NCBI GenBank assembly: GCA_021234155.1
Contig: JAJEKV010000008.1
Span: forward strand, 13,685,912-13,749,911
Direction of reading: 5' to 3'
Source of the DNA: Isoetes taiwanensis
Lineage: Eukaryota > Streptophyta > Lycopodiopsida > Isoetales > Isoetaceae
Length of the DNA: 64,000 nucleotides
Shown here: in pieces, positions 9,858 through 20,800 of the stretch
Position numbering within the stretch: the first letter of the stretch is position 1
How the letters are laid out: each line of letters opens with the position of its first letter
The notes under the pieces: generated by a model
Told to the model about the DNA's origin: nothing
What the model saw: the letters and a program-made list of their open reading frames with translations, nothing else
Databases searched by the model: none
Position numbers and translations under genes: made by a program

Positions 9858-11954
9858 CTTTGAGGTTGATCTTTTCTATTGAAATCGCTACCGGCATGTT
9901 TCTTGTCTCGATACCGATTCAATGCCCGCACTTTTTGGCAGTCCATACGCGGAGCAACCGCCCGCCCGCCAACGATGGGTGGAATATGGCTGCCCATTAC
10001 CCACCGTATGCATGGTCAAAGTCCGAGGCTTTCAAGTCGCCGGAGCGGACTCGCCGCAGAACAATTATACTGAGAAGAAGAAAAAAACTACAAGAAAATC
10101 AAAGAAAAAGGTGGTGATGACATTGCGCATCCTTCCTAAAGCTCATCTAGCGTGTCGAGCCCAAACACTCAGATAAGATTGTGTTTTGTAAGGATGCAAA
10201 AGATGGCAAAAAGTGGAATGAATTCGGGACGCTTATGCATAAAGGAAGCTGCTAGATACTATGGGTAGGGTGCCTCCCCGTTGATGTAAGCATCTTTGAC
10301 TTGAATGTGACAGAGATGAGAAAGACTCGGGGCTAGACGGCCGGCGAGACCATTTGGGTTTTAGACCGGTTAAAGAAGAAGGAAGTCTTATACAAGAAGG
10401 GTGCTTTCACCAAGGATAGAATGTCCTTCGTTGAGTGTCGCAGCCATGTAAAGGATGTAATACGATAAATGAAGTCACCTGTAGGAGTCGAAGTTACAAA
10501 GGCTATCTGGGATGTGGCATTATCCGAAATTGGATTGCTGGACAAATACAAGGTCAAGAATGATGACATCAAGAAGTTTGTATTCGGTCAAAGGACTTCC
10601 TAAAGAATTGGAAGGCTAAAAATACAAAACATAAGGAGACTCTACCCCTAAGGTACTGGCCGAAGTTGAGAAGAAAAGTGGCCCTTGTGAAGAAGATTAC
10701 CGAGAAGACGACGCCATGTCCAAGATTCACCCCATTAGGTACAAAGGTCTCTTGCCGTAATCAACCCGCCTTAAAAATATATCACTCTTTGTGTTGGACA
10801 AAGAGGGTGGGAGAGGAGATATGGGCATGAACCGTAAGGACTACAACGCCTTCTTTACCAGTATAGGATTGACAACCCAGAGGTCCTTCACTATTGTCAT
10901 CGCTTGTCCTTTTCCGTGAGTCACATCTCGAGATGCATTATCCACGCTCATGATCCGAGTGCCTCAAAGTTATTAGGAGGGATGCCTAATATATGATCTT
11001 AAGGATAATGAGTCGCGAACGTAACGGAAGATGGCACATGTGATCTTTATTATGATATCCATGTTTGCCGACGAGGAATATGATATTGCTAAGGCCAAGG
11101 GTGACAATAGCGGTGCATGGGAATGTTTTCTTCTAGATGATCCGCACTTAAGAACTATATTCTTTCATACGGATCGGGATCACCGGTAAACGGATGATGA
11201 GGAAGAGGATGAGGATTGGGACCCCCTCCTAAGTGGGGAAATCAAGCACGAGCTACAAACTAAGGAGAAGGGCCCTTAAATAAAAATGGATTTCCCCGCC
11301 TATGGTGCTTACCTCGTCGAGGCATTTGCTCCAATTGATACAACCCGCTTGGAGCTTCATGTTGGAGGTTACATTGCCCGAGAGGCTCTTATGGGTGCAA
11401 GAAGATGTCACCGCTTTGTGAGTGATGGGCGTGCCAAAGACTTTCTTGAACCATTCCTCATGCATGTGCTTGCCAAATCTCCTAAAGGCCCTTATGGCAA
11501 CCCTAAATCATCAGCAATCAAAAGTCTAGTAGACTTGTCCAATTCGAAAGTGGACGTTGCTTCTGGTGAGGGACCTAGTAATCCGCAGCCTGATAAGGAA
11601 AGCAATAATGAACAAATAGTCGCTAAACCGGCTGCTCAAAGTAATCGTGGATGGCGGCGAACTTAGGGAATATCTTTGCCCACATTGCGAAAGTGATGCA
11701 AGCAACAATAGAGTAGATTCACGTGTTAACAATGAAATAATTGACAGGGAAACCCCAAAACGAAGGCAATCAAGGCGCTCTAGTGATTCACAGTTTTGCC
11801 AAATCAATAGTAAAATAATGTCAAGTGAAGGACGAGCGGAACTAATAGAAAATAACAATTCTAACAAATGTAAGAAGACGAAGATTAAGGGTGGCTTTTA
11901 GGGAGAATGACCGACGATGGCAAAATAAACCGAAGATGATAGGTATGGCCTTGC

Positions 11955-12095
11955 CATTTAAATCGCTACCACGCCGTGATTTAATTTGTATTACCTTTGA
12001 ATTAAATCGCCAGCGTGCTTTGATTATTTTTCGTTGTCAAACTAAATCACGCGGAGCCGATTTGATTGACTATCTCAAATCACGCCATGCCGTTT
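11955..12095. repeat. Second palindrome cluster, intron before the HAD exon
   Basis: Degenerate copies (CCACGCCGTGATTTAAT, CGCCAGCGTGCTTTG, CACGCGGAGCCGATTTG, CACGCCATGCCG) spaced ~30-35 bp. The matching cluster in copy B (39930-40075) keeps better copies such as CGCGCCAAGCGTGATTT and CACGCCTGGCGCG. Confidence 0.6.
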
Positions 12096-12783
12096 GTATT
12101 GTTTGTGTTATCGTTATCTTGGTCGACCGGATACATGTTTGATGTTTCCATTATGCGTTTCTAAGAAGGTTGTGGTGTTCGACCTAAACGGAGTCCTTTG
12201 CAAGACTTTTCCGAAAAAATAAAGTGGCTAGAGATCAGGTTTTCATCGACACCGGTGAGAATCAAACACCAAGTGGATCTATCCGCTGCCGCACTTGAAG
12301 GAGATGCTAGATGAGGCATTCAAGTTATTTCGAAGTTGGTATTTGGTCATCCATGGAACTAAGGAACATCAAGGATACTTTGGAGGCACTGGGGAAATGC
12401 GTGACATTGGTTGACCTTTTGGGATCGAACAAATGTGTGAAGTTCACTAATCTCAAGGATCCAACAAAGTGCCTATCTTCATCAAACACTTGAGTAACAT
12501 GATGGATGAACTTGGTATCGAGAATAAGGATGATATAATCATAGTGGATGATGATGCTCTCAAATGCTTCTACAATCAAACGCAGTTCCCCAATCCACCA
12601 TCTTACGATCCAAAAACTTTGCGATGGATGATTTTCTCGGTGAAGTTTGTGTCTATTATGCATAATTTGGCTATGGGGATGACGGTGGGTGAAGTGTTAG
12701 ATTCATACCTTAACCGGATAGAACGGGCCGACATGGAACCACACCTTGTTAAATACGTGGAAAAACATGGATTGATCCCTTAA

Positions 12784-13089
12784 TGTTTTATTGGAATATA
12801 TGATATTTTTGTATGATATTTGTGCCATGTATCGATAATTTCGAGTCCGAATTGCCCTCAAAATAATGCAATCTGTTATTATCAAACCTAATATTATCAT
12901 CTATCGAGCAAGCAATTTTGATCTCATCTATGTTAGCAACTTGCTCTTCATTTTTGCATATTTCAATTCGCATATGGAAAGTCACACGTGAATCGCAACC
13001 TTATGTTATTTTTGAAGTCCAAAAAAAAAGATTAAAAAAAAACAAAAACCCCCTAGAAGACAATAGCAGGTTGGTGTGATTTTGGAGTT
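12784..13089. other. 3' UTR and subterminal region of element A
   Basis: AT-rich sequence after the TAA of the HAD exon. Near 13020 there is a run of A and then CCCCCTAGAAGACAATAGCAG before the terminal repeat. The stretch is conserved at 38936-39241 in copy B. Confidence 0.5.
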
Positions 13090-13120
13090 GACATAATCCC
13101 AATTTAATTGGATGATGGTT
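13090..13120 (-). repeat. Right 31-bp terminal inverted repeat of element A
   Basis: Starts GACATAATCCC and ends GGATGATGGTT. It is followed directly by the AATT target duplication at 13121-13124. The target site itself appears to have been palindromic (AATCCAATTGGATT). Confidence 0.9.
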
Positions 13121-13124
13121 AATT

Positions 13125-13330
13125 GGATTTGCACATGCCGTTGGTTTTGGGATAAGTTGCTTCATCCCAAAATGTCTGTGTTTTGGTGGCAGGTTATCTA
13201 TAGGTGCCTACATGTTAATGCCTTGAGGCATCGCTATGATCTTGGCACCTTTGCAATCTGCCCACTCTGTCTTTCAGACATTGAGACTATTGAGCAGTCA
13301 AAAAGTCCAACTAGCACGATCCTGACTATA
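13125..13330 (+). pseudogene. LINE ORF2 remnant, zf-RVT domain
   Basis: The frame RWFWDKLLHPKMSVFWW followed by YRCLHVNALRHRYDLG and a CPLC motif is the zinc-binding reverse-transcriptase domain found at the C-terminus of plant LINE and related RT proteins. The frame continues leftward across the excised element A into ~780-811, so element A inserted into this old LINE. Later decay removes the reading frame after about 13300. Confidence 0.7.
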
Positions 13331-14127
13331 CGGTCTATTTAACAGTGCACTCGATAGCCAATGTGTTCTCTTGGTGTCCTACACTACTGCATGGCCCCCA
13401 GCTAAGCAAAAGGCATTTCAGCTTGGTTCTCGTTGGCTCATGTGGTCAATCTGAGAGTGTCAGAGACATCACAAACAAACAAACAAACAAACAAAGTTTG
13501 GATTCTTAAAAAGAAGCTCATCAATAAAAAAAACAATAGTCTTTAGAAAAAGAGAGCGAGAGAGTAGGGCAAAATGAGTTTCTGATCATCGGGAAAAAAA
13601 TGTGGAGTCCAAAAGGGAAAAACCTTCGGTCCAAATTCATATGGAAAATATAAAAAAAAATTCCACTGCCGGAATGACCTTGGATTTGGTAGATTCTCTA
13701 GAATCTTCCATAATCCAAGTGCTAAGGATTACTAATACAAAACAAGGCGATAATAATGCAAGAAAAAGGCAAAAAGTTCCACTCATATTTAACCTCATGT
13801 TGTACATGTTTTCACGCATGTTTCTGCTAGCTTTTTAGGTTTTTTTGGGGTATGTTTTAGCTTTTTAGGTTTTATTGGGTTTTTTTGGCCGTGCTCAAAC
13901 AGACTCGCTTCTTGGATTTGTGAGTCCTTCATCTTTGCTTCTTCCTCAATAGTACTAGAGTTGTAGCAAAGTGCAGCAACGAACATCCCATGACCATTTC
14001 TATTGATGCTTTGACTTTGAAAAATATTTTTTCTAACAGGCACTAGGACCTCTGCCTTATTGAATAGACAGAAAATCCTTCATACTTAGGTTTGGATCCT
14101 ATATTTCTTGGTGTTTATGATGATGAA
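13331..14127. other. Non-coding spacer with AAAC microsatellite
   Basis: Contains a short (AAAC)n run near 13470-13496 and A/T-rich low-complexity DNA. No gene supported. Confidence 0.4.
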
Positions 14128-14690
14128 AACAAGGGTGTAGAAACCCTGGTTGCAATCATAACAGGATATGCCCAATATGGATAAGGTCTTCTTGCTTTAG
14201 AATGTTTTGATGAGATGCAATTGGAACATATGCCAAATGATGCATCTTTTGTAAATATTCTTATTTCATGCAGCTGTTCAGGGCTACTTGATGAAGATGT
14301 CTTTGGCATTTCACATCTATAGGCAATTATCATGGTGTGACACCAGCCATTACTCATATTTTACTCACACTACCTGTCTGGTTGACCTTCAGGTCATAGA
14401 GGATGGTTAACAGTGGCAGAGTGTTTGTTGGCCATTAGTGGAACAGATATTTATGGGGTGGACAACTTTGTTGAATGCTTGTAGAATGCATTGTAATTGA
14501 ACTGGGAAGGAATTGTTTTAATAAAATGCCTAATCTAGGCTCATATTGCACATCTGCATATGTGTTGATGTCAAATATTTATACTGATGCTGGTGTGTAG
14601 GATGATATTTAAAAAGTAAAAATGATGCAAAAATTTGCATGGGTAAACTCATGGATCTTAGCTTTCCATTTGAAGTTGTTAGATTGTCTC
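14128..14690 (+). pseudogene. Pentatricopeptide repeat (PPR) pseudogene fragment
   Basis: In frame pieces: ETLVAIITGYAQYG, then after a stop LLALECFDEMQLEHMPND, ASFVNILISCSCSGLLDED, NYHGVTPAIT, a VDLLGHRGWL-type segment recoverable with shifts, WTTLLNACRMHCN, a TGKE motif and a final NSWI. This is the usual order of the last PPR motifs and the E region of plant PLS-type PPR proteins, which act in organelle RNA editing. At least two stops and three frameshifts show it is dead. No upstream PPR motifs are recognised, so only the 3' part is present. Confidence 0.75.
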
Positions 14691-15695
14691 ACACTAAAGG
14701 TTACTAACTTTGACTTTCTGTTCCGTTGCATTTTGGAGGAGCAAATGGAAGTTGCCACTGTTTGAGGATTGTTTATGCTGTGAACTAACTATTTGTACCA
14801 CCTTGTAGTTCCAACATGAGCCAGGGGCAGACCGTTTGACAGTAAAATTACAGAGCTAAAAAATTAGACAAGAGTCCTTAGTGTTCTACAAAGGTTCTTG
14901 GAGAGATTTAAAATTGGGCACATGCCTTGTCGTAATTAGTATTTCACTGCGAACATATAAATCTGGAGAACAGGTTCATCTAGTTTTCAAGGTTCCTAAA
15001 ACGTAGTAGTAAGATGCAAAAAGAGAGACTTTCCGCCTTAGAGTGCAATATGGCACATATCCTTTTCTGGCATGTTAGAGTATGTTCCCATGAGCAATCA
15101 TGATCTTGCTCAGCAGCACATGCAACACCATTATTTAGAGCTATATCTTCATGAAATTATTGATCTAACAAACTGGACAACCAAATTCTTGTTGTTTTCT
15201 TCTTGTTCTTGATTGTATCAAACCAGTTGACAACGTCAAACAGTGTTAAATGACAGAGCCAGACAATGTTTGAACTAATGTGAATTAGGTAATAATTGTT
15301 TAGCTGGTAAGGAAATGTGGATTATTATTATTGTTCTGCGAGTAACGATATGGAATGTACATTCCAACTAGAATGTTCACCTTTGACTTTTGGGATGAGG
15401 TATAAAAAGACAAGCATTTTAATCTAAACATATTTTGTACAATATAGGCTAGGATTTCTCTGCCTTGTCATTTGGATCACATGCATGGTGATTGCAGGCT
15501 TCCTGGAGATTTAATCTACATAGATATTGTTTCGCTGGAAAATAAAAGCTCTGCTCATGCACAAGGGCCGGGGAAATTTTGGAATCCTATAACAATTAAG
15601 CATCATCAACTATTTTTATTTGATCTTGTTGCACACCATTATTCTTAGAATATTTCAAGGAAATAAAATAGAAAATACTGTCATATGGATCTATA
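14691..15695. other. Non-coding spacer
   Basis: AT-rich sequence of about 1 kb without a supportable ORF or repeat. Confidence 0.4.
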
Positions 15696-16587
15696 GACAA
15701 TGGAAAAAAATGTCGTGAAATGAAAAGTTTCATGTGAAGATGCATTGTTTTGCAGATCTCATAAGAAAAGCCCTTTCTGCAAATCACATGTTGGGGGGCT
15801 TTGGTCAAACATTTTCTATAATAACGCCGACATCGTTCATTGTTAATAAGAAAAGTCCTTTCAAAGATACATATTGAGGGCTCGTCAAATATTTTCTATA
15901 ATAAGGCCTAGACTATATATTTCTAGTGTTTGTACTTTGTATATCTCTAATATGTTTACTGCATGGAACTTTTAAATTCTATAAAATAGTTCTTTTTAAT
16001 GTGATAGATTCCAAATTTTCTTTATGAGCGTGATGTTGTAGCTCTTCTTCGCTTTTGAATTCATGACTTTTCTTGAGGCAAGAAAAGTTATTCAGATTAA
16101 AGATAAGTTCTTGGCAAGCCACTGGAGGGCAACCCCTCGTGCACAAGCAAAATCATTGTTTATGCATGGTTGTTTGAGGGTTTATGCATGGTGCCTGTAC
16201 ATCATCATTTTGTAGACATTTTTAGCAGATTATACATACCTATTCGCCACCATGTCTCGAATATATCCATATGCATCTATCATTTTGTTCTGTAGTTCAA
16301 TTGTCAACACATACCCACAAGCATATCATTCACAACAACCCTATACTATACAACATCATTTTGTGTACATTTTCAGCAGATTATACATACCTGTTTCCAC
16401 CATGTCTCCGATGTTTCCATAATCATTTTGTCCTATAAGTTCAATTGTCAACACATACCAACAAGCATATCATTCACAACCACCCTAAGTTATACACCCT
16501 CTACGACGCCCTTTAGATGGCTACCCCAAAGCCGTAAATCTCCAGTCAAAGAGAGCCATCGTATTATATCCGATTCGAGGTCGTTAG
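15696..16587. repeat. First copy of a ~0.9-kb tandem duplication
   Basis: The unit starts GACAATGGAAAAAAATGTCG at 15696 and again at 16588, 892 bp later. Shared landmarks include TTGGCAAGCCACTGGAGGGC (16118 and 16967) and the ACACATACCCACAAGC region. Within the unit a shorter segment (TTCAATTGTCAACACATACC) is itself repeated. Nothing in it looks coding. Confidence 0.8.
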
Positions 16588-17205
16588 GACAATGGAAAAA
16601 AATGTCGTGAAATGAAAAGTTTCATGTGAAGATGCATTGTTTTGCAGATCTTATAAGAAAAGCCCTTTCTGCAACATTTTCTATAATAATGCTTAGACTG
16701 TCTGTTGTTAATAAGAAAAGTCCTTTCAGCATACATATTGGAGGGCTCTGGTCAAATATTTTCTATAATAAGGCCTAGACTATATATTTGTAGTGTTTGT
16801 ACTGGGGTATATCTCTAATATGTTTACTGCATGGATGTTGATGTCAGAATTTTATTTCTTTTTAATGTAATAGATTTCAAATTTTCTTTATGATCGTGAT
16901 GCTGTAGCTCTTCTTCGCTTTTGATTTCTTGAGGCAAGAAAAGTTATTCAGATTAAAGATAAGTTCTTGGCAAGCCACTGGAGGGCAACCCCTCGTGCAC
17001 AAGCAAAATCATTGTTTATGCATGGCTGTTTGAAGGTTTATGCATGGTGCCTGTACATCATCATTTTGTAGACATTTTTAGCAGATTATACATACCTATT
17101 CGCCACCATGTCTTGAATATATCCATATTATCTATCATTTTGTCCTGTAGTTCAATTGTCAACACATACCCACAAGCATATCATTCACAACAACCCTATA
17201 CTATA
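16588..17205. repeat. Second copy of the tandem duplication, left part
   Basis: Corresponds to 15696-16345 of the first copy and is interrupted at the 11-bp sequence CCTATACTATA by the LINE at 17206-22132. The unit resumes at 22133 and ends near 22386 (GAGGTCGTTAG). Confidence 0.8.
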
Positions 17206-17456
17206 TATTTTTTTTTTTTTTTTTTTTTTGGAGGTAAGGTGTGTTTTGTATTCATACTCGGAAATTACATAGTGATATTGTATACCATCAGAGGTATACT
17301 GGTGGGCATAATGCCAAAATTACACATTCCAAAAGTTTGGAATTGTGTTAAGAAAACCAGACTAACGTCTGTTAGCAGACTAGTGTCTGTTACCTATTAC
17401 ATACAATAATTTATCAGATAATCAAACTTTTATGTTCATAAGTGTTTGGATGCTTC

Positions 17457-17846
17457 CTATTGTGCATCAATCAGATCTTGTATGGTAAGATCCTGTACTC
17501 TTCGCCTGCCAAGTATGTTTAGGTACAGGTCCAATTTGGCAACCGGATAGTTTGTGAAATCCAGGAGAAGGAGAACATGGGCCTCCCGCATCTGCTGCCA
17601 CTTATGGAATAAGTTCATGAAAAAAGGCCTGAGATTGTTATGTCTCCAGGCTTCTGTTCTCTTCAGAATCTTCTTCAATGCTTTTGCATGAATCATCTCT
17701 TGTTTCAGCTGTATGAAGATTTCCTCTTCTTCAATCCCGGGAAGATTAGACTCCTCAGTGTCAGAGTCCTCAGCAACCCCCATGCCTCGATCTTTGGCTC
17801 CATATCTATTAAGCCTCCTCATTGCATCTGTGCAAAATAACATCAT
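17457..17846 (-). CDS. Downstream LINE ORF (ORF3), 129 aa, unknown
   Basis: Starts at an ATG 38 bp before the ORF2 stop, in another frame, and runs for 129 codons. The product is acidic near the N-terminus (EDSDTEESNLPGIEEEE), then has a helical, Lys/Leu-rich middle and ends QDLTIQDLIDAQ. The 3' part of plant LINEs is usually non-coding. This ORF may be translated by reinitiation, may be a former RNase H or C-terminal tail shifted out of frame, or may be chance. No RNase H signature is visible. Confidence refers to it being a real coding sequence. Confidence 0.4.
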   Translation of the reverse strand: MMLFCTDAMRRLNRYGAKDRGMGVAEDSDTEESNLPGIEEEEIFIQLKQEMIHAKALKKILKRTEAWRHNNLRPFFMNLFHKWQQMREAHVLLLLDFTNYPVAKLDLYLNILGRRRVQDLTIQDLIDAQ

Positions 17847-20800
17847 CAGTAGTTAGATTAAGCACAAAAAAATCATAGACTCCTTGAAATCTACCAAAGG
17901 CTGTCCAGCCTTTATCATAGTTCATCCCCTTTAAGGATCTATGTGCAATTGCCGAGTTCACAAGCTCAGCTAGGAAGATTTGTTTGAGCCATATAATATT
18001 TGGATTTTTGTGTTCCATTGTTACTCTGTTTCTGTGTTTCCATACTGCCCAGCAGGAAAGTGCTCTTGTTGTGCTCAAAACCCTATCCTCTGTATTCAGG
18101 AAATCTAGGAGTCCACCCCCTCCAATCTTGCCTTTATTTATCTGGACAGTCCAGTTCCAGAATTCATCAATGATCTCACATTGGAAGACATGGTTAGAAG
18201 ATTCCTCCTCTCCACATCCCATTAGACATCTCCCTGAAATAGATGAGTCAAATTTGGCTTTCTTTTGATTAGTCATCAGTCCTTGATGCAGTATAAGCCA
18301 GGTAAAGGTCTTCACTTTATTTGCTGTATAGTTCTTCCAACCTTTTTTACATACCTTTCCTAGAACCTTTTGCCTGCAATTCCAGAGAGAGGCTGCTCTG
18401 GAGGGTTTGTGTTGGATCAAAGCTTTGTATATTTCCTTCACCGAGTATATTTCCTTGCCTTTAAAGTTCCACTGACTATATCTGTCTACCAGTTCATCAA
18501 TATTCTCCACTTTGTCCATTACTGCAGAGTATATCTCCTTGTCAAGATTTGAACCTTTAGTCAAATTAGCTATTTCATCCCATGATTTCCAACCTGAATT
18601 ATCATCATACAGGTCCCCAATCTGTCTGATACCTGCTTTATGCCATTGCATGTATTTCTGTGGATGAATACATGCCAAACAGTTAATGTCACTCTCTGCA
18701 ATACCTGGATGCCAGAAGAATTTCATCTCTTTAGAATTACAATCAATCACTGGTGATCTGTAACACAGAGAGGCTAAGTTCCAGGCCTCAAACATTCTCC
18801 TCAGGATACTTGAGGTGTTTGGACAGGGATTAAATTGGAAGTATGCAGAGTCTGGTAACTGATGTTTCAAAGTGTGGCTGCCTACAGGATAGGATTCTTG
18901 CACCCAATACCTAATCAGTTTTTGAGCTGGGGAAGGAGAGTTATTATGAATAGCTCTCCACACCATTTTAGCTGCAAGAGATTGTGCCTGAACAAATAGG
19001 TCCTTGCAGCCAAGTCCCCCATCCTTCTTTGATTTGGTCAATTCATCCCATGCTACCTTATGTGAGCCCTGCCAAATAAACTTCATGATAGCTGTCTCTA
19101 TTTTGGCATATGAAGCTTTGTCCCCAATGATGGCTGAAGAGAAATAAACATGAGTACTCCCTATAACAGCATTTGCAATCTGTATTCTTCCAGCTAAGGA
19201 CAGGCAAGATGTATATGTCCCAAGTTTTTTCTTAATTCTGGTTACAATTGGCTCCCACAATCCTTTTAGTGTAGAATTCAGGGCCAAAGGGATACCTAAT
19301 ATCACAGTAGCAGAATCCTTATTTAGTACCTTGATTCCCTGCAAAGCATCTTCCTGGGAGTCCATAATTATGGCACATTTGCTCTTATTCAAAAAAACCC
19401 CTGATATGCTACCAAATTTCTCCATTGTATTTAAGAAATTGGAAAGACTTATTCCATCATCTCTCAAAAAAACAAAAGTATCGTCAGCATATTGCATGAT
19501 AGAAAAGATACCTCCTTCCCCTGGTAGTTGCAGGCATTGAATATCACCTTTGGACTGCATATGCATCACCAGCTTTGTAAGAACTTCAGCCACTATCAAG
19601 AATAGGTAGGGGGCAAGAGGGCAGCCTTGCCTCACCCCTCTTCTACAAGGGAACTGCTCAGTAGGGGAACCATTGATAATCAGAGATGAAGAGGCAGTCA
19701 TGTTGAATCCATACACCTTCTGATAAACCTTTTTTGGGAGTCCTATGTGCTCCATGGCTTTCTCCAGAAATTGCCAACTGATTGTGTCATAAGCCCTCCT
19801 AAAATCCAACTTAAGAAGCATACATTTCTGCTTGGAAAGCTTGTTCCAATGCATACCTTCAGCAGCTCCAATATAGTTATCCAGAATATTCCTTTGGGGA
19901 AGGAAGGCTGACTGGCAAGGGTTTATGGCCTTCATTAGATTCGGCTTCAGTCTATTTGCAAGGATCCTGGCTAGCATCTTATATGTAGTATTGGTGAGTG
20001 AGATTGGTCTCCACTCACCAATGTTTGTTGGGCTGCTAACTTTTGGTATGAGGGTAATAAGCCCTGCATTTATTGCTGGATGCAAATATCTTGCTTGCCA
20101 AGCTCCCTTAATGAACGTTATGAGGTCATCCTTTACCAGTTCCCAAAAACCTAAATAAAATTCAGGTTGAATCCCATCAGGGCCAGGACTTTTGCCATGC
20201 GCCATGGATTGTAGAATTTCTTTGATCTCCCTTTCATCAGGTGTCTTCAGTAAGTCCTCATCATTGATCTCAGGACCCTTGGGAATTTGATTAAAGAAAT
20301 CTTCCATGTCTTTGGTATCAACTTCATACTTGCTGAACAGTTTTTGGTATTCTTTATGGAAATAGTCTTGTATCCCCTCTTGAGAGGCTAAAGTGTTCCC
20401 CCTCCCATCTTTTACAAGCACAATACCATTGTTTATAATTCTGCTCTTAGCAGTCCCGAAGAAAAAGGAAGAACCAGCATCATCCATTTGATTGATATAT
20501 TTGCACTTACTTCTTATAGCTAGACTTTTTGCCTCTGCTTCTTCTATTTTTTTGACCTTGATTTCCAGTTCTGCCTCTTTTTCCTGCCAGCATTTATTAT
20601 CCTTGTCCTTGAACAAATATCCTCTAATCACCTTCATGTCTTCATACACTTCTTGTTTCTCTTTTTTCTTCTTCTGATTCCATACCTTTCCCCATTCTTT
20701 GATCCATGATTTGATGTCCCTCAATTTCTGAACAAAGTGCTTCATGGATTCCGAAAGTGGTACCTTAGGCATCTGTTGATAAAAACTTTTGAACTCTTCA

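Larger units (their letters stand above)
7831..12783 (+). pseudogene. Composite RGG / ParB-like / HAD phosphatase gene, copy A
   Basis: Exon 1 (7831-7977) encodes MSSKTRGGRGGRGRGSGGRG, an RGG-type RNA-binding start, and ends AAG|GTATTTAAT. Exon 2 (about 8424-9556) encodes the ParB/sulfiredoxin-like part: VSRRYDP... in copy B, then a DGHHSVEAE-type motif (DGQHSVEAQ in A, near 9370-9395). It ends at GT 9557. An intron with a palindrome array follows. Next comes a basic segment (YTEKKKKTTRKSKKK, ~10070), then DKIVFCKDA, KYKVKNDDIKKFV and an acidic EEEDEDWDP stretch. A second palindrome-bearing intron (~11941-12140) ends near TTTGATGTTTC. The final exon encodes VVVFDLNGVLCKT, an FCP1/NIF-type HAD motif with the first Asp present and the second replaced by Asn, and ends HGLIP. 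Several indels break the frame. Confidence 0.6.
816..13120 (-). mobile_element. Large TIR DNA transposon, copy A (12.3 kb)
   Basis: The element begins AACCATCATTCAATTAAATT and its other end is the reverse complement with two mismatches over 31 bp (816-846 and 13090-13120). It is flanked by the 4-bp direct repeat AATT (812-815 and 13121-13124). The strand given is that of the transposase gene. Removing the element and one AATT leaves a continuous reading frame of a LINE zf-RVT domain, which supports these ends. Gene order on the + strand: transposase (minus), acidic protein, small ORFs, small minus-strand gene, composite RGG/ParB/HAD gene (plus). Element B is a second copy in opposite orientation. 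A 4-bp duplication would be compatible with the Sola superfamily, but I cannot prove the superfamily from sequence alone. Confidence 0.88.
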
